DNA from: Gordonia jinhuaensis
GTDB taxonomy: Bacteria; Actinomycetota; Actinomycetes; Mycobacteriales; Mycobacteriaceae
Assembly: GCF_014639795.1 (NCBI RefSeq)
Contig: NZ_BMGC01000019.1
Location: 1-64,000 of the forward strand
DNA: 64,000 bases
Direction: 5' to 3'
Both the position numbers and the translations under genes were made by a program. Within the stretch, counting starts at the first letter, position 1, and the number at the start of each line of letters is the position of its first letter. The notes beneath the pieces were generated by a model that saw only the letters and a program-made list of their open reading frames with translations, did not search any database and was not told where the DNA came from. Below are positions 7,841 through 16,705 of this stretch, one piece after another.

Positions 7841-9073
7841 GTGACAGCGACTCAAGACACCTCAGCTCAGGGCCAGTTGGCCGCCTACGAACGCCACCCT
7901 CTCGGCTCACCCGGGTACCGGCGGGCGACGGTGGCGCTGTTCGCGGCCGGCATGACGACGTTCATGGCGCTGTACTACGTGCAGGCGCTGCTGCCGCAGC
8001 TGTCCGACCACTTCGGGGTGTCGCCGGCGAACTCGGCCTTGGCGGTGTCGCTGACCACCGGTTTCCTCGCGGTGGCGATCATCCCCGCGAGTGTGCTGTC
8101 CGAACGTTACGGCCGTGTGCGGGTGATGGTCATCTCCGCGCTCGCGGCGTCGCGGATCGGCGTCTTCCTTCCGTGGTCGCCGTCTTTCGAGGTGTTGCTC
8201 GCCGGCCGCGCGCTGCAGGGTGTGCTCTGCGCCGGCGTCCCGGCGGTGGCGATGGCCTACCTCGCCGAGGAGATCGACGGTGCGTCGCTGGGAACGGCGA
8301 TGGGCCGGTACGTGGCCGGCACCACGATCGGCGGTCTCACCGGACGTCTGGTGCCCGGCTTCGCCGCAGACGCGGTGTCGTGGCAGTGGGCGCTGGAGAT
8401 CGCGTGCCTGGTGTCGCTCGGCTTCGCGCTGCTGTTCTGGAAGTTCGTTCCCGCGTCGCGATTCTTCTTCCCGCAACAGGTTTCGCCGCGCATCACGCTG
8501 CACAACCTGCTGACTCACCTGCGTAACCCTGGGCTGCGACCACTGTTCGTGCTGGCATTCGTGCTCATGGGCGGGTTCGTGACCGTGTACAACTACCTCG
8601 GATATCGCTTGCTGCGCAGCCCGTTCAATCTCAGCGAGGCCGCGGTCGCGACAGTGTTCTTCATGTACCTCGCCGGCACGTTCTCCTCCACCTACGCTGG
8701 TCGGCTCGCCGACCGGATCGGCCGGCAGCAGGTGCTCACCGTCGCAGTGGTGCTCATGCTGGGCGGCCTCGCGTTGACCGTGCCGGACTACCTGCCCACG
8801 CTGCTGGTCGGGATGCTGCTGTTCACCGCGGGCTTCTTCGCCGCGCATTCGGTTGCCAGCGGCTGGGTCTCGGCGCGCGCCAGCGATCATCGCGCCGAGG
8901 CGTCGTCGCTCTACCTGTTCAACTACTACCTGGGCAGCTCGGTGGTCGGCGCACTAGGTGGTCTGCCCTTCACCGCCTTCGGCTGGTCGGGCGTGGCGGT
9001 GTATGTCGGGGTGTTGGTGCTGATCGGGCTGGGACTGTCGTTCCGGTCGCGGGGCGCAGCCGTTCAGAAGTGA
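7841..9073 (+). CDS. MFS transporter, YnfM-like
   Basis: 410 residues with about twelve transmembrane helices. The loop between helices 2 and 3 carries LSERYGRVRVMV, the family GxxxDR-type element with Glu in place of the usual Asp, and the matching loop of the second half has AGRLADRIGRQQ. The start is a GTG at 7841. The divergent LysR gene and the dyads between them suggest inducible export of a small molecule or amino-acid-like compound. The substrate cannot be told from sequence. Confidence 0.85.
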   Translation: MTATQDTSAQGQLAAYERHPLGSPGYRRATVALFAAGMTTFMALYYVQALLPQLSDHFGVSPANSALAVSLTTGFLAVAIIPASVLSERYGRVRVMVISALAASRIGVFLPWSPSFEVLLAGRALQGVLCAGVPAVAMAYLAEEIDGASLGTAMGRYVAGTTIGGLTGRLVPGFAADAVSWQWALEIACLVSLGFALLFWKFVPASRFFFPQQVSPRITLHNLLTHLRNPGLRPLFVLAFVLMGGFVTVYNYLGYRLLRSPFNLSEAAVATVFFMYLAGTFSSTYAGRLADRIGRQQVLTVAVVLMLGGLALTVPDYLPTLLVGMLLFTAGFFAAHSVASGWVSARASDHRAEASSLYLFNYYLGSSVVGALGGLPFTAFGWSGVAVYVGVLVLIGLGLSFRSRGAAVQK

Positions 9074-9102
9074 CTTCCGGCGGGTCAGGTGGTGGCAAGT
9101 CA

Positions 9103-9189
9103 GGTGCGTGGCAAAAATCGTCCCCCTGAGCCGCGCCGAGGGCAATGTTCCCTCTGCGCCGCTGTCGGGGATGATTTTTGCCATGCACC
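9103..9189. repeat. 87-base imperfect palindrome (long hairpin)
   Basis: The outer arms 9103-9125 and 9167-9189 pair over 23 positions with only two G-T/G-U type mismatches. An inner stem (AGCCGCGCCGAGGG against CCCTCTGCGCCGCT) pairs at 12 of 14 positions around a seven-base loop CAATGTT. It lies between the convergent MFS gene and the hypothetical gene at 9249, so it could be a bidirectional terminator. It is much longer than a normal terminator and may instead be a miniature mobile hairpin. Confidence 0.7.
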
Positions 9190-9248
9190 CCAGCCTCGGC
9201 TGTCACTCAGCGCAGCGGGACCAACCGGATCCGGGCTGCCTCGAATGC

Positions 9249-9749
9249 CTACCGGTCCGTGGTGGTGACGGCCAACTGGAGCAGTAGCAGTGTGTCACCG
9301 GTCTGCGGGATCACGACGCTGTCGACGTTGGACGTGAGTGTGCCGTACGGCGACGCCAGTTCACCACCGAGTGGGAGCGAAACAGCTTGGTGATCATAAT
9401 GTTTCAGCTCACTCGCGCGCCGGCTCCAGCCTGGCGTCGCCTCGGTCATCTCGGCGGCCATCCCCACCAACTCGACGGAAATCAGCCTTGCGTCGGCGAG
9501 TTCCCAGCCGATCAGCGTCGCGTGGGAGGCGAACGGAGGAACCTCGGACGTGGCGTCACCGCGTGCCTCAGAGGTTCTCACGGTGTCGACATCCACCCAC
9601 GCCGGGCCGGGATTTCCCGTCACCGAGGCCATCACGGTCTGCCGCCACTCGCGGGGGATACCAGTGACTGTGAAGCCATACGCGAGTGGATTGTCGAGCA
9701 CTCTCCAGCTGGCGGTGGGTGTACCGGCGAGATGGTCGATCAGATTCAT
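9249..9749 (-). CDS. Conserved-looking hypothetical protein in the WXG locus
   Basis: 166 residues from an ATG preceded by GGGAG. There is no signal peptide or membrane segment, and I recognise no domain. The segment WRVLDNPLAYGFTVTGIPRE near the start and a regular pattern of beta-strand-like stretches suggest a compact cytoplasmic fold. It is the last gene of a co-directional group with two membrane proteins and the glycine-zipper WXG protein, 31 bases after the preceding gene, so it probably serves the same system, perhaps as a chaperone or accessory immunity factor. That role is inferred only from position. Confidence 0.7.
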   Translation of the reverse strand: MNLIDHLAGTPTASWRVLDNPLAYGFTVTGIPREWRQTVMASVTGNPGPAWVDVDTVRTSEARGDATSEVPPFASHATLIGWELADARLISVELVGMAAEMTEATPGWSRRASELKHYDHQAVSLPLGGELASPYGTLTSNVDSVVIPQTGDTLLLLQLAVTTTDR

Positions 9750-9780
9750 CGGGTAACTCCCTGACTGGCATGAATGCGGA

Positions 9781-10029
9781 TCACGCGTACAGGGGTTGTG
9801 GACGCATCTTGACCCAGTCACCGTCGCACCAGATCCGCGCGCGGCTGGGCACAAGGACTGCCCCGCCCACGAAGATCAGTGCGATGCCTGCAGGAATCAG
9901 CAAATACAGCCCGAAGGCAGCGAAAAGCACCGACGCGATCAGTCCAGCGACCACAAGGAAGACACCCTTGCCGGCGAGGTTCTTCTCGTTCGGATTGTCT
10001 CCGGCGAAGCGTGTCCAGACGAATGTCAT
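9781..10029 (-). CDS. Small two-helix membrane protein, shortened paralogue of the next gene
   Basis: 82 residues with two transmembrane helices. Its start MTFVWTRFAGDNP parallels VTTFAWQRYAADPP of the 260-residue protein encoded just upstream, and its end WVKMRPQPLYA parallels EVVLHPQHIYA of that protein. It is therefore a paralogue that stops after the first two helices. Whether it is a functional short version or a decayed duplicate is unclear, but it has a proper stop and an intact frame. The ribosome binding site is weak. Confidence 0.65.
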   Translation of the reverse strand: MTFVWTRFAGDNPNEKNLAGKGVFLVVAGLIASVLFAAFGLYLLIPAGIALIFVGGAVLVPSRARIWCDGDWVKMRPQPLYA

Positions 10030-10125
10030 CGATCTACTTTCTGTGGGAAACTCATGATTCGATGGAGATGCGGTGTGTGCCAATCGGACTCCGCAGTACC
10101 GCTAGGGTCGCGTCGTTGAACGCCG

Positions 10126-10908
10126 TCATCGACGGACGTCGATCGGGACCTCGACGCTCTTGCCGACCGCCGGCAGTGGATCGGGTGCAGGGGTCAAGAG
10201 CATCGCGCGAATCTGGTCGGGAGACGGCGTGATGCCCTCGCGCTGCCACGTCCGCAATTGAGCCAAGGTCGAGACGACGGTGTTGAAGTCCAGGTTGTAG
10301 GCACTCGTTCCGAATCGCAGATAGTCGAACATCCTGAGACGGTGCGGTTTCGGATTGTTTTTGAGGTGAACGGCTATCGCTCCGGCAGACCTACCGGGCG
10401 GATCGTAGCCGATGAAACTGTCTTCCCATTTCATGGGTTTACGCCCAGGCAGACGAACCTGCGACGCCGAGATGCGGACCGGACCACGCGTCATGAAGCT
10501 GCACAGTCCGAAGAACACGGCCAGCCCACCGGATAAGACCGAGGCGAACAGAATTCGAATATCGAGCACCCCGCTGATCGACATCTGGACAGCGGTTCCC
10601 ATGAAGAACAATCCGAAACAACAAGTGAGCCAGGGGTAAACGTTCGCGTAGATGTGCTGCGGGTGAAGGACCACCTCGTCACCGACCACCGTCACCTTCG
10701 TCCGATTGCGCGCAACGAGCGGCACACCGAGCAACGGCAGTACAACGCCAACAACGCTCAACCAGTACAACTTCAAATAGACGAACACCGCGATGAGAAG
10801 CAGGCCCACACCAACCACACTCCAGGAAATGCGCGGCCCAGTATCGACCGGCGGATCCGCTGCGTAGCGTTGCCAAGCGAACGTGGTCACACGCACTTCG
10901 CTGCCCAT
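10126..10908 (-). CDS. Four-helix membrane protein, possible immunity partner
   Basis: 260 residues. Two helices lie near residues 28-66, two more near 90-138, and a C-terminal soluble domain of about 120 residues follows (GPVRISASQVRLPGRKPMKW onward). The ATG at 10908 overlaps the stop of the WXG/glycine-zipper gene (TGATG) and has AGGAG eight bases before it, so the two proteins are made in a coupled fashion. A polytopic membrane protein coupled to a putative membrane-inserting effector is the expected layout of an immunity protein. No known domain was recognised. Confidence 0.75.
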   Translation of the reverse strand: MGSEVRVTTFAWQRYAADPPVDTGPRISWSVVGVGLLLIAVFVYLKLYWLSVVGVVLPLLGVPLVARNRTKVTVVGDEVVLHPQHIYANVYPWLTCCFGLFFMGTAVQMSISGVLDIRILFASVLSGGLAVFFGLCSFMTRGPVRISASQVRLPGRKPMKWEDSFIGYDPPGRSAGAIAVHLKNNPKPHRLRMFDYLRFGTSAYNLDFNTVVSTLAQLRTWQREGITPSPDQIRAMLLTPAPDPLPAVGKSVEVPIDVRR

Positions 10909-12032
10909 CACCACAGCTCCTGGATCAATTTCGAGCCTGCGTACGCGGCAATGCCACCGACGGCCGCGCCGACGACTGCGCCCAGAGCAGTACCCGCTCC
11001 TGGGATGACGGATCCTAAGGCGGCCCCATCAGCCGCACCTTCACCGGCCTCAGCCAGTGCCGCGGCACCGGTCCCGACATCCGTCGCCGCTTCCCCAAGT
11101 GCGGCGTCGCTTGCAGCAGATGCTGCACTCTCGCCGGCTTCTGCGGCGTCTTCGACGCCAGTCCCCGCTTTGAACACCTGGACGGCCTTCGGCCAGAGCT
11201 TCTCCACTTCGGCTGCTGCAGGCTTCGACGCAGCGAATCCCGCCCGAACTCCGGTCGCCTCCCTCGTCGCGGCTTCAGCGAACGACTCGTGTTCGTGCAT
11301 GTCGGCGAACACCATGGGCACGGCCATCACCGCACCCATCCCGACACCGATCTTGCTCGTCCCGAGATCAGAGATCTCCTCGAGCCACGGCAATACCTTG
11401 GCCTCCAGACCGGTCGGGGCCTCCCCCATCTCGGCGCGCCAGATGTCGGCGATGATGTCGGTTTTGGCGGCGGTCAGGGCTGCCGCCGACCCGAGGACGA
11501 CGTCGGTCTCCGACGGCATCAACTTCACGTCGTCGAGTCCGGCCGCCTTGGCTATCGCTTCGGCCAGCGCCTTGTCTGCGCAGTCGGCTTGATCTTCCAA
11601 GGCCAGCAGGCTCTTCTCCAACGTCGTGAGTGCCTGCGCCTGGCGTTGCGCGGCCACTGCCTCGTCAGGCGTCAGCGGGCCGACGTAGGTCCTGATGGGC
11701 GTGATCGTGTCGGTGACCGGGTCGAAGGTGAATCCCTGGGAATCGCACGATTCGATGAAGTTCTTGAGGCTGGCCTTGACCCGCACCACTTCGATCTCGG
11801 CCGCCCGCGCCGCATCAGCGACGTCCTGAGCCTTCTTTCCGTGCAGTTCGAGGGCTTTCTTGGTCTTCTCGGTGGCTTCTGTCGCATCCTTGGCGGCGTC
11901 GCCGGTCCAGGACTCGAAGGCCGGCAAGTTCGACACCCTCAGCGCGGTCACAGACGCATGGTCGGCGATGTTCGACGAGATCCCGAACACTGCGGCGATA
12001 TCGTCGGGATTCCATTTCTGGACCTCAGCCAT
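10908..12032 (-). CDS. Large WXG-type protein with C-terminal glycine zipper (putative type VII effector)
   Basis: 374 residues. The N-terminal part is helical with a central W-T-G turn at residues 42-44 (FESWTGDAAKDATEATEKT), as in WXG100 and LXG-like type VII secretion substrates. A middle region of about 200 residues is helical and Ala-rich. The last 35 residues form a glycine zipper (GAGTALGAVVGAAVGG...) as found in membrane-inserting toxins. No enzymatic motif is visible. The ATG at 12032 was chosen; an in-frame GTG five codons earlier is possible. It is divergent from a small WXG100 gene and coupled to a membrane-protein gene. Toxin function is inferred. Confidence 0.75.
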   Translation of the reverse strand: MAEVQKWNPDDIAAVFGISSNIADHASVTALRVSNLPAFESWTGDAAKDATEATEKTKKALELHGKKAQDVADAARAAEIEVVRVKASLKNFIESCDSQGFTFDPVTDTITPIRTYVGPLTPDEAVAAQRQAQALTTLEKSLLALEDQADCADKALAEAIAKAAGLDDVKLMPSETDVVLGSAAALTAAKTDIIADIWRAEMGEAPTGLEAKVLPWLEEISDLGTSKIGVGMGAVMAVPMVFADMHEHESFAEAATREATGVRAGFAASKPAAAEVEKLWPKAVQVFKAGTGVEDAAEAGESAASAASDAALGEAATDVGTGAAALAEAGEGAADGAALGSVIPGAGTALGAVVGAAVGGIAAYAGSKLIQELW

Positions 12033-12162
12033 CGAGATTCCCACCGCAGACCCACTCCTCACGACCACATTCGCGCAGACGACATCACCGCGCGCAATCG
12101 AGACTTTATGCCACATTATGGACAGAGACCACAGAGGACAGAATTGCGATCGGGAGACAGTG

Positions 12163-12498
12163 ATGTCGGATTTCACCGTAGATCCACAGGATCTGCACAT
12201 CTCCGGTCACCAGTGCGCAACGCTGCGCACTGAGAGCCACGAGGTGTTCACGCAGGGGCACGCGCGAATCGACGACGCCGTGGCATCGGGGTGGATCGGA
12301 TCATCTGCGCAGGCAATGCAGGCGGCGCTCGAGGTCATGCGGGCATCTGGCGCGGAGATCATCGAGCGTCTCGACGATCACTCACGCAAGTTCATCGAAT
12401 CGGCGACTGCCTACCAGCAACATGATCAGGCGGCGGCGAACTCCATAACAAATTCCGGCAAATCCTTTACTGATCCTGGGCCGTTGAATCTGGACTAG
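12163..12498 (+). CDS. WXG100-family protein (ESAT-6-like)
   Basis: 111 residues, two predicted helices joined by a W-I-G turn at residues 44-46 (ASGWIGSSAQAMQAAL), the hallmark of the WXG100 family. No signal peptide is present, as expected for type VII substrates. The ATG at 12163 has GGGAG upstream. It is divergent from the glycine-zipper WXG protein, so the two may be co-secreted or form a heterodimer. No ESX core genes (EccB-E, MycP) are in the window, so secretion would depend on a system elsewhere. Confidence 0.8.
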   Translation: MSDFTVDPQDLHISGHQCATLRTESHEVFTQGHARIDDAVASGWIGSSAQAMQAALEVMRASGAEIIERLDDHSRKFIESATAYQQHDQAAANSITNSGKSFTDPGPLNLD

Positions 12499-12650
12499 GC
12501 CAATTCGACCTGAAATCTGACCGCAACTGCGATTGCTCGCCCCAATTGCGGTGGATGCCCATTAAATTGCCGATCGAACAGAAGTAAAGACTTACCCGGT
12601 ATTTCTCAGAGTCGGGTCAATCGCCGCAAGTGCGCTCGCACAGCACCACA

Positions 12651-12692
12651 GCGATGAGTGGCATGACCTCGGTCGGTCATGCCACTCATCGC
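12651..12692. terminator. Bidirectional hairpin terminator
   Basis: A perfect 18-base stem (GCGATGAGTGGCATGACC and its complement) with a six-base loop lies between the convergent WXG100 gene and the repeat-protein gene. It has no U tract, which is common in actinobacteria. Confidence 0.75.
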
Positions 12693-12712
12693 ACCGGTTG
12701 GCGCAGGACGGA

Positions 12713-13294
12713 TCAGGCGGCTGCGCTTGTGGACGGCGTCGCTGAGCTTGTGGACGACGAAGCAGTGCCCGTGGAGGTCGACGAGCCGGCAGGTGACACT
12801 GTTCCGCTCGGCGTGGAGGGCTGAGCCGGCGAGATGTTCTCGCCCGAGGGTGTCGACGGCGTCGCCGGGGAAACCGTGCCGCCGGTCGGGATGGCCGGGT
12901 TGGCCGGGGAGACCGTTCCCGCAGGTGTGGACGGTTGTGCGGGCGAGATGTTCCCAGCGGTCGGCGTGGAAGGATGCGCCGGAGACACCGATCCACCGGG
13001 TGTCGAGGGATTCGCGGGGGACACATCGCCTGCCGACGACGGCTGTGACGATCCGCCGCCACTCGTCGACGACGATGTGCTGGTGGAGGGGGTGGTGGCC
13101 GCATGGCTCGTCCCGCTGTTACCGAGGAGCATCATGGCGACGCCCGCTGCGACGACCAACACCATGCCCGCGATCACGCCGATGACCAAGTCACGGTTAC
13201 GCCTGGGCTTGCTGACGTCCTGGATGTGAGCGGCCGCGCCGGAGACACCGGCAGTCTGGTCGGAAGAGTTGCGGAGGGGCGTGTTGGCGGTCAT
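12713..13294 (-). CDS. Membrane-anchored surface protein with tandem repeats
   Basis: 193 residues. A short N-terminal cytoplasmic segment ending in KPRRNRD leads into one transmembrane helix (about residues 36-58). A Ser/Thr-rich linker follows, then about seven tandem copies of an 11-13-residue unit (consensus G-x-[VI]-SPA-x-PSTP-x-G), and a Ser/Thr tail. The positive-inside rule puts the repeats outside the cell. Such Pro/Thr/Ser repeats are typical of wall-spanning, possibly glycosylated proteins. No enzymatic domain is visible. The ATG at 13294 was preferred because the upstream frame has no plausible coding character. Confidence 0.7.
   Translation of the reverse strand: MTANTPLRNSSDQTAGVSGAAAHIQDVSKPRRNRDLVIGVIAGMVLVVAAGVAMMLLGNSGTSHAATTPSTSTSSSTSGGGSSQPSSAGDVSPANPSTPGGSVSPAHPSTPTAGNISPAQPSTPAGTVSPANPAIPTGGTVSPATPSTPSGENISPAQPSTPSGTVSPAGSSTSTGTASSSTSSATPSTSAAA
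12740..13030 (-). repeat. In-frame tandem repeats of about 33-39 bases
   Basis: Degenerate direct repeats encode the SPA-x-PSTP units of the surface protein. The period varies slightly between copies (33, 36 or 39 bases), so the array should be prone to change in copy number. Confidence 0.65.
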
Positions 13295-13482
13295 GGCGGC
13301 GGTTCTCGATTCCCCGGTCTCCCGGAAGTGTTGTTTCCTTGAACAACACCGACTTTCGTCGCTTCGAGCGTCTTTCCCCATACGCCACCCGGCGGATTGG
13401 ACGGATGACGTCTGACTCCACCGATCGGTGGACCCCACGGGCAACTCTGCCACCTTGGGCTCCCGTACCGGTCCCAAGCGAG

Positions 13483-13514
13483 AATGCGGACCCCTCAAAT
13501 GAGGAGCCCGCATT
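13483..13514 (-). terminator. Hairpin terminator after the secreted-protein gene
   Basis: AATGCGGACCCCTC and GAGGAGCCCGCATT pair at 12 of 14 positions around a four-base loop, starting 20 bases after the stop of the gene at 13535-14245 in its direction of transcription. Confidence 0.65.
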
Positions 13515-13534
13515 CCTGTTGTGCCGTGCGCCGA

Positions 13535-14245
13535 CTAGGACGATCCGAAGGTCGGGAACTCGACGCTGCCCAGGCCGCTGTCGCCACCCTTGACGGCGAA
13601 GTTGGTCGTGCAACCGTGGAACGTCACGTTGTCGACGTTCACCTTCGCGTCAGCGGTCCCACCGGGCTGGCTGGAGATCCCGTAGAGATCGACCGTTGCC
13701 GTCTTACCGTCGGAGTTGGCGGCGTCGATGAGCTGGTCGAGGGTGCCGTTCTGATACTTCTTGATGGCTCCCAGATCGCGGGTCGCCCACCACTGGCTCG
13801 ACGTGCTCGCATCGGCAAGGGTCGCGCCGACGGGGGCATCCCACACCAGAGTGGCGAAACCGCTCGCCGTGCCGGTGTCCGCACCGGTGACGCGGATCTG
13901 CCAGGCTGCCGCACCGGCCGACTTCTCGAAAGTGAGGCTCGCGTCCTTGAGAGCCGAGAGCGGCAAACTGCCCGCCGAATGATAAGACGCCTGACGCGGC
14001 ATGGATGCCGAGGTGGCGAACTCCAGCGAACCGTCGGCGTCCTTGACGTTGGTGGCGGTGATCTTGCCCGCCTGACCCTGCTCGTCACTCACGCTGTTGC
14101 CCCACCCGTTCGGGTTGGTCGGCGTGGCGATCTTCGCGCAGTTCGTTTCCGAAACGGGCGCGGCCGACGCCGTGGCCGGCATCGCCAGGGTTGCGGCTCC
14201 CACCATGGCTCCGAGAGCCACTACGCAACTGATCGTGCGTTTCAT
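13535..14245 (-). CDS. Secreted protein of unknown function
   Basis: 236 residues with a clear Sec signal peptide (MKRTISCVVALGAMVGAATL, cleavage near ATASA-AP). The mature protein is rich in beta-strand-like segments, with one Cys near the start (ETNCAKI) and one near the end (FHGCTTN) that could pair. The segment WWATRDLGAIKKYQNGTLDQL and the overall composition recall extracellular beta-sandwich proteins, but I recognise no family. It has its own terminator and sits beside the repeat-containing surface protein, so a cell-envelope role is likely. Confidence 0.7.
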   Translation of the reverse strand: MKRTISCVVALGAMVGAATLAMPATASAAPVSETNCAKIATPTNPNGWGNSVSDEQGQAGKITATNVKDADGSLEFATSASMPRQASYHSAGSLPLSALKDASLTFEKSAGAAAWQIRVTGADTGTASGFATLVWDAPVGATLADASTSSQWWATRDLGAIKKYQNGTLDQLIDAANSDGKTATVDLYGISSQPGGTADAKVNVDNVTFHGCTTNFAVKGGDSGLGSVEFPTFGSS

Positions 14246-14373
14246 ATTTTGTTCGTCCCTCTGTCTAGCGCTTCATCCCCCGACGTCGTCGATGACAACG
14301 CCCGAAAGCTAGCAGTCCGAACAATCCATAGGTAAATCTTTCCAAAAGTTAAACCGATCGGATTACAACACGC

Positions 14374-14820
14374 TCAGACGCCGATCGTTGCGCCGGTCAG
14401 CGGCGGATGCGCGGCGAGCGCCTCGTTCTCGGCGGCGGTGAACGCGCGTGAGCGCGACAGGAACCGGACGCCTTCGGGTGCCTCGAGACTGAATCCGGCG
14501 CCGCGACCGGGCACGACGTCGAGGATCAGCTGCGTGTGCTTCCAGAGCTCGAACTGGTCGCCGTTGATCCACACCCGGACCGTGGGCAGTGGATCCGCAA
14601 GTGAAATCTCGCCGACCAGCACGTCGCGCTGACCGACGCGGTATTCGTCGACCGGGTAGCACATCGGCGCCGACCCATCGCAGCATCCGCCGGACTGGTG
14701 GATCATGAGGCCGCCGTGGAGCTCCGACAGCTTGGTCAGAAGCTCCACCGCGGAGTCGGTGGCGACCACGCGCGGCGGCTCGGTCGAAGCCTGTGGGGTG
14801 CTGCGTTCTTCGCCGGTCAT
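14374..14820 (-). CDS. DUF779 family protein
   Basis: 148 residues from an ATG with GGAGG eight bases upstream. It shows the DUF779 core: HGGLMIHQSGGCCDGSAPMC, then WKHTQLILDVVPGRGAGFSLE and VRFLSRSRAFT. The conserved Cys and His residues suggest metal binding. DUF779 genes usually lie directly beside an ExaC-type aldehyde dehydrogenase gene (Rv0458/Rv0459 in M. tuberculosis), and that is the case here, although 346 bases of terminator and repeats separate the two. The role is unknown. Confidence 0.85.
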   Translation of the reverse strand: MTGEERSTPQASTEPPRVVATDSAVELLTKLSELHGGLMIHQSGGCCDGSAPMCYPVDEYRVGQRDVLVGEISLADPLPTVRVWINGDQFELWKHTQLILDVVPGRGAGFSLEAPEGVRFLSRSRAFTAAENEALAAHPPLTGATIGV

Positions 14821-14913
14821 GACATTCGCCTCCATGATGTGATCTGAACCACAGACTAGTCGCGCGCGGTCGCGTTTGCTCGCGGTGTGGGCGTGTGGGG
14901 GGCGGGGCCAGAT

Positions 14914-15023
14914 GCAACCAGTTCTCGCGGACGCACCCATTGCAAAGGTTGCGTAGGCGAAAACTGGTTGCGCGGACACAAACGCAACCAGTTCCGCGGG
15001 ACGCGCCACAAACGCAACCAGTT
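14914..15023. repeat. Palindromic intergenic repeat, locus A
   Basis: Four copies of the core CGCAACCAGTT or its complement AACTGGTTGCG occur here (at about 14914, 14962, 14983 and 15013). The copies at 14962-14972 and 14983-14993 form a perfect 11-base inverted repeat around a ten-base loop. Read on the minus strand, 14905-14972 is clearly homologous to the unit repeated at 32165-32450. It is therefore a dispersed family, located here between the aldehyde dehydrogenase and DUF779 genes. Confidence 0.8.
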
Positions 15024-15071
15024 CCGACAAGCCGCACCGCGCCAACCAACCCGCACCGCGCCTCACCGCGC

Positions 15072-15119
15072 CGACAACATCCGCCGCGCGACCAGCTCGG
15101 CCGCGCGGCGGTGTTGTCG
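15072..15119 (-). terminator. Strong hairpin terminator after the aldehyde dehydrogenase gene
   Basis: Arms 15072-15090 and 15102-15119 pair over 18 positions with a single bulged T and an 11-base loop, starting 48 bases beyond the dehydrogenase stop. It would separate that transcript from the DUF779 gene. Confidence 0.75.
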
Positions 15120-15166
15120 AGTCCGGGTGTCACCGCAATCGTGCTACCCAGGGCAGGGACTCGAGA

Positions 15167-16690
<1,524 letters not shown>

Positions 16691-16705
16691 AGCGGTGTCT
16701 CCTCG

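Noticed and set aside
6811-8526. 571-codon plus-strand frame
   Set aside because: It spans the LysR gene on the other strand and part of the MFS gene out of frame; both have well supported domains.
9249-12498. Complete ESX secretion system
   Set aside because: No EccB-E, MycP or FtsK-like ATPase gene lies in the window; only putative substrates are present.
12651-12692. Operator or mobile hairpin
   Set aside because: Position between two convergent genes is best explained by a bidirectional terminator.
12713-13513. Longer start for the surface protein
   Set aside because: The first 73 codons lack coding character; the ATG at 13294 directly precedes the conserved-looking N-terminus.
14821-15133. 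Upstream extension of the DUF779 frame and plus-strand frames here
   Set aside because: They also translate repeat locus A; the DUF779 ATG at 14820 has a proper GGAGG site.
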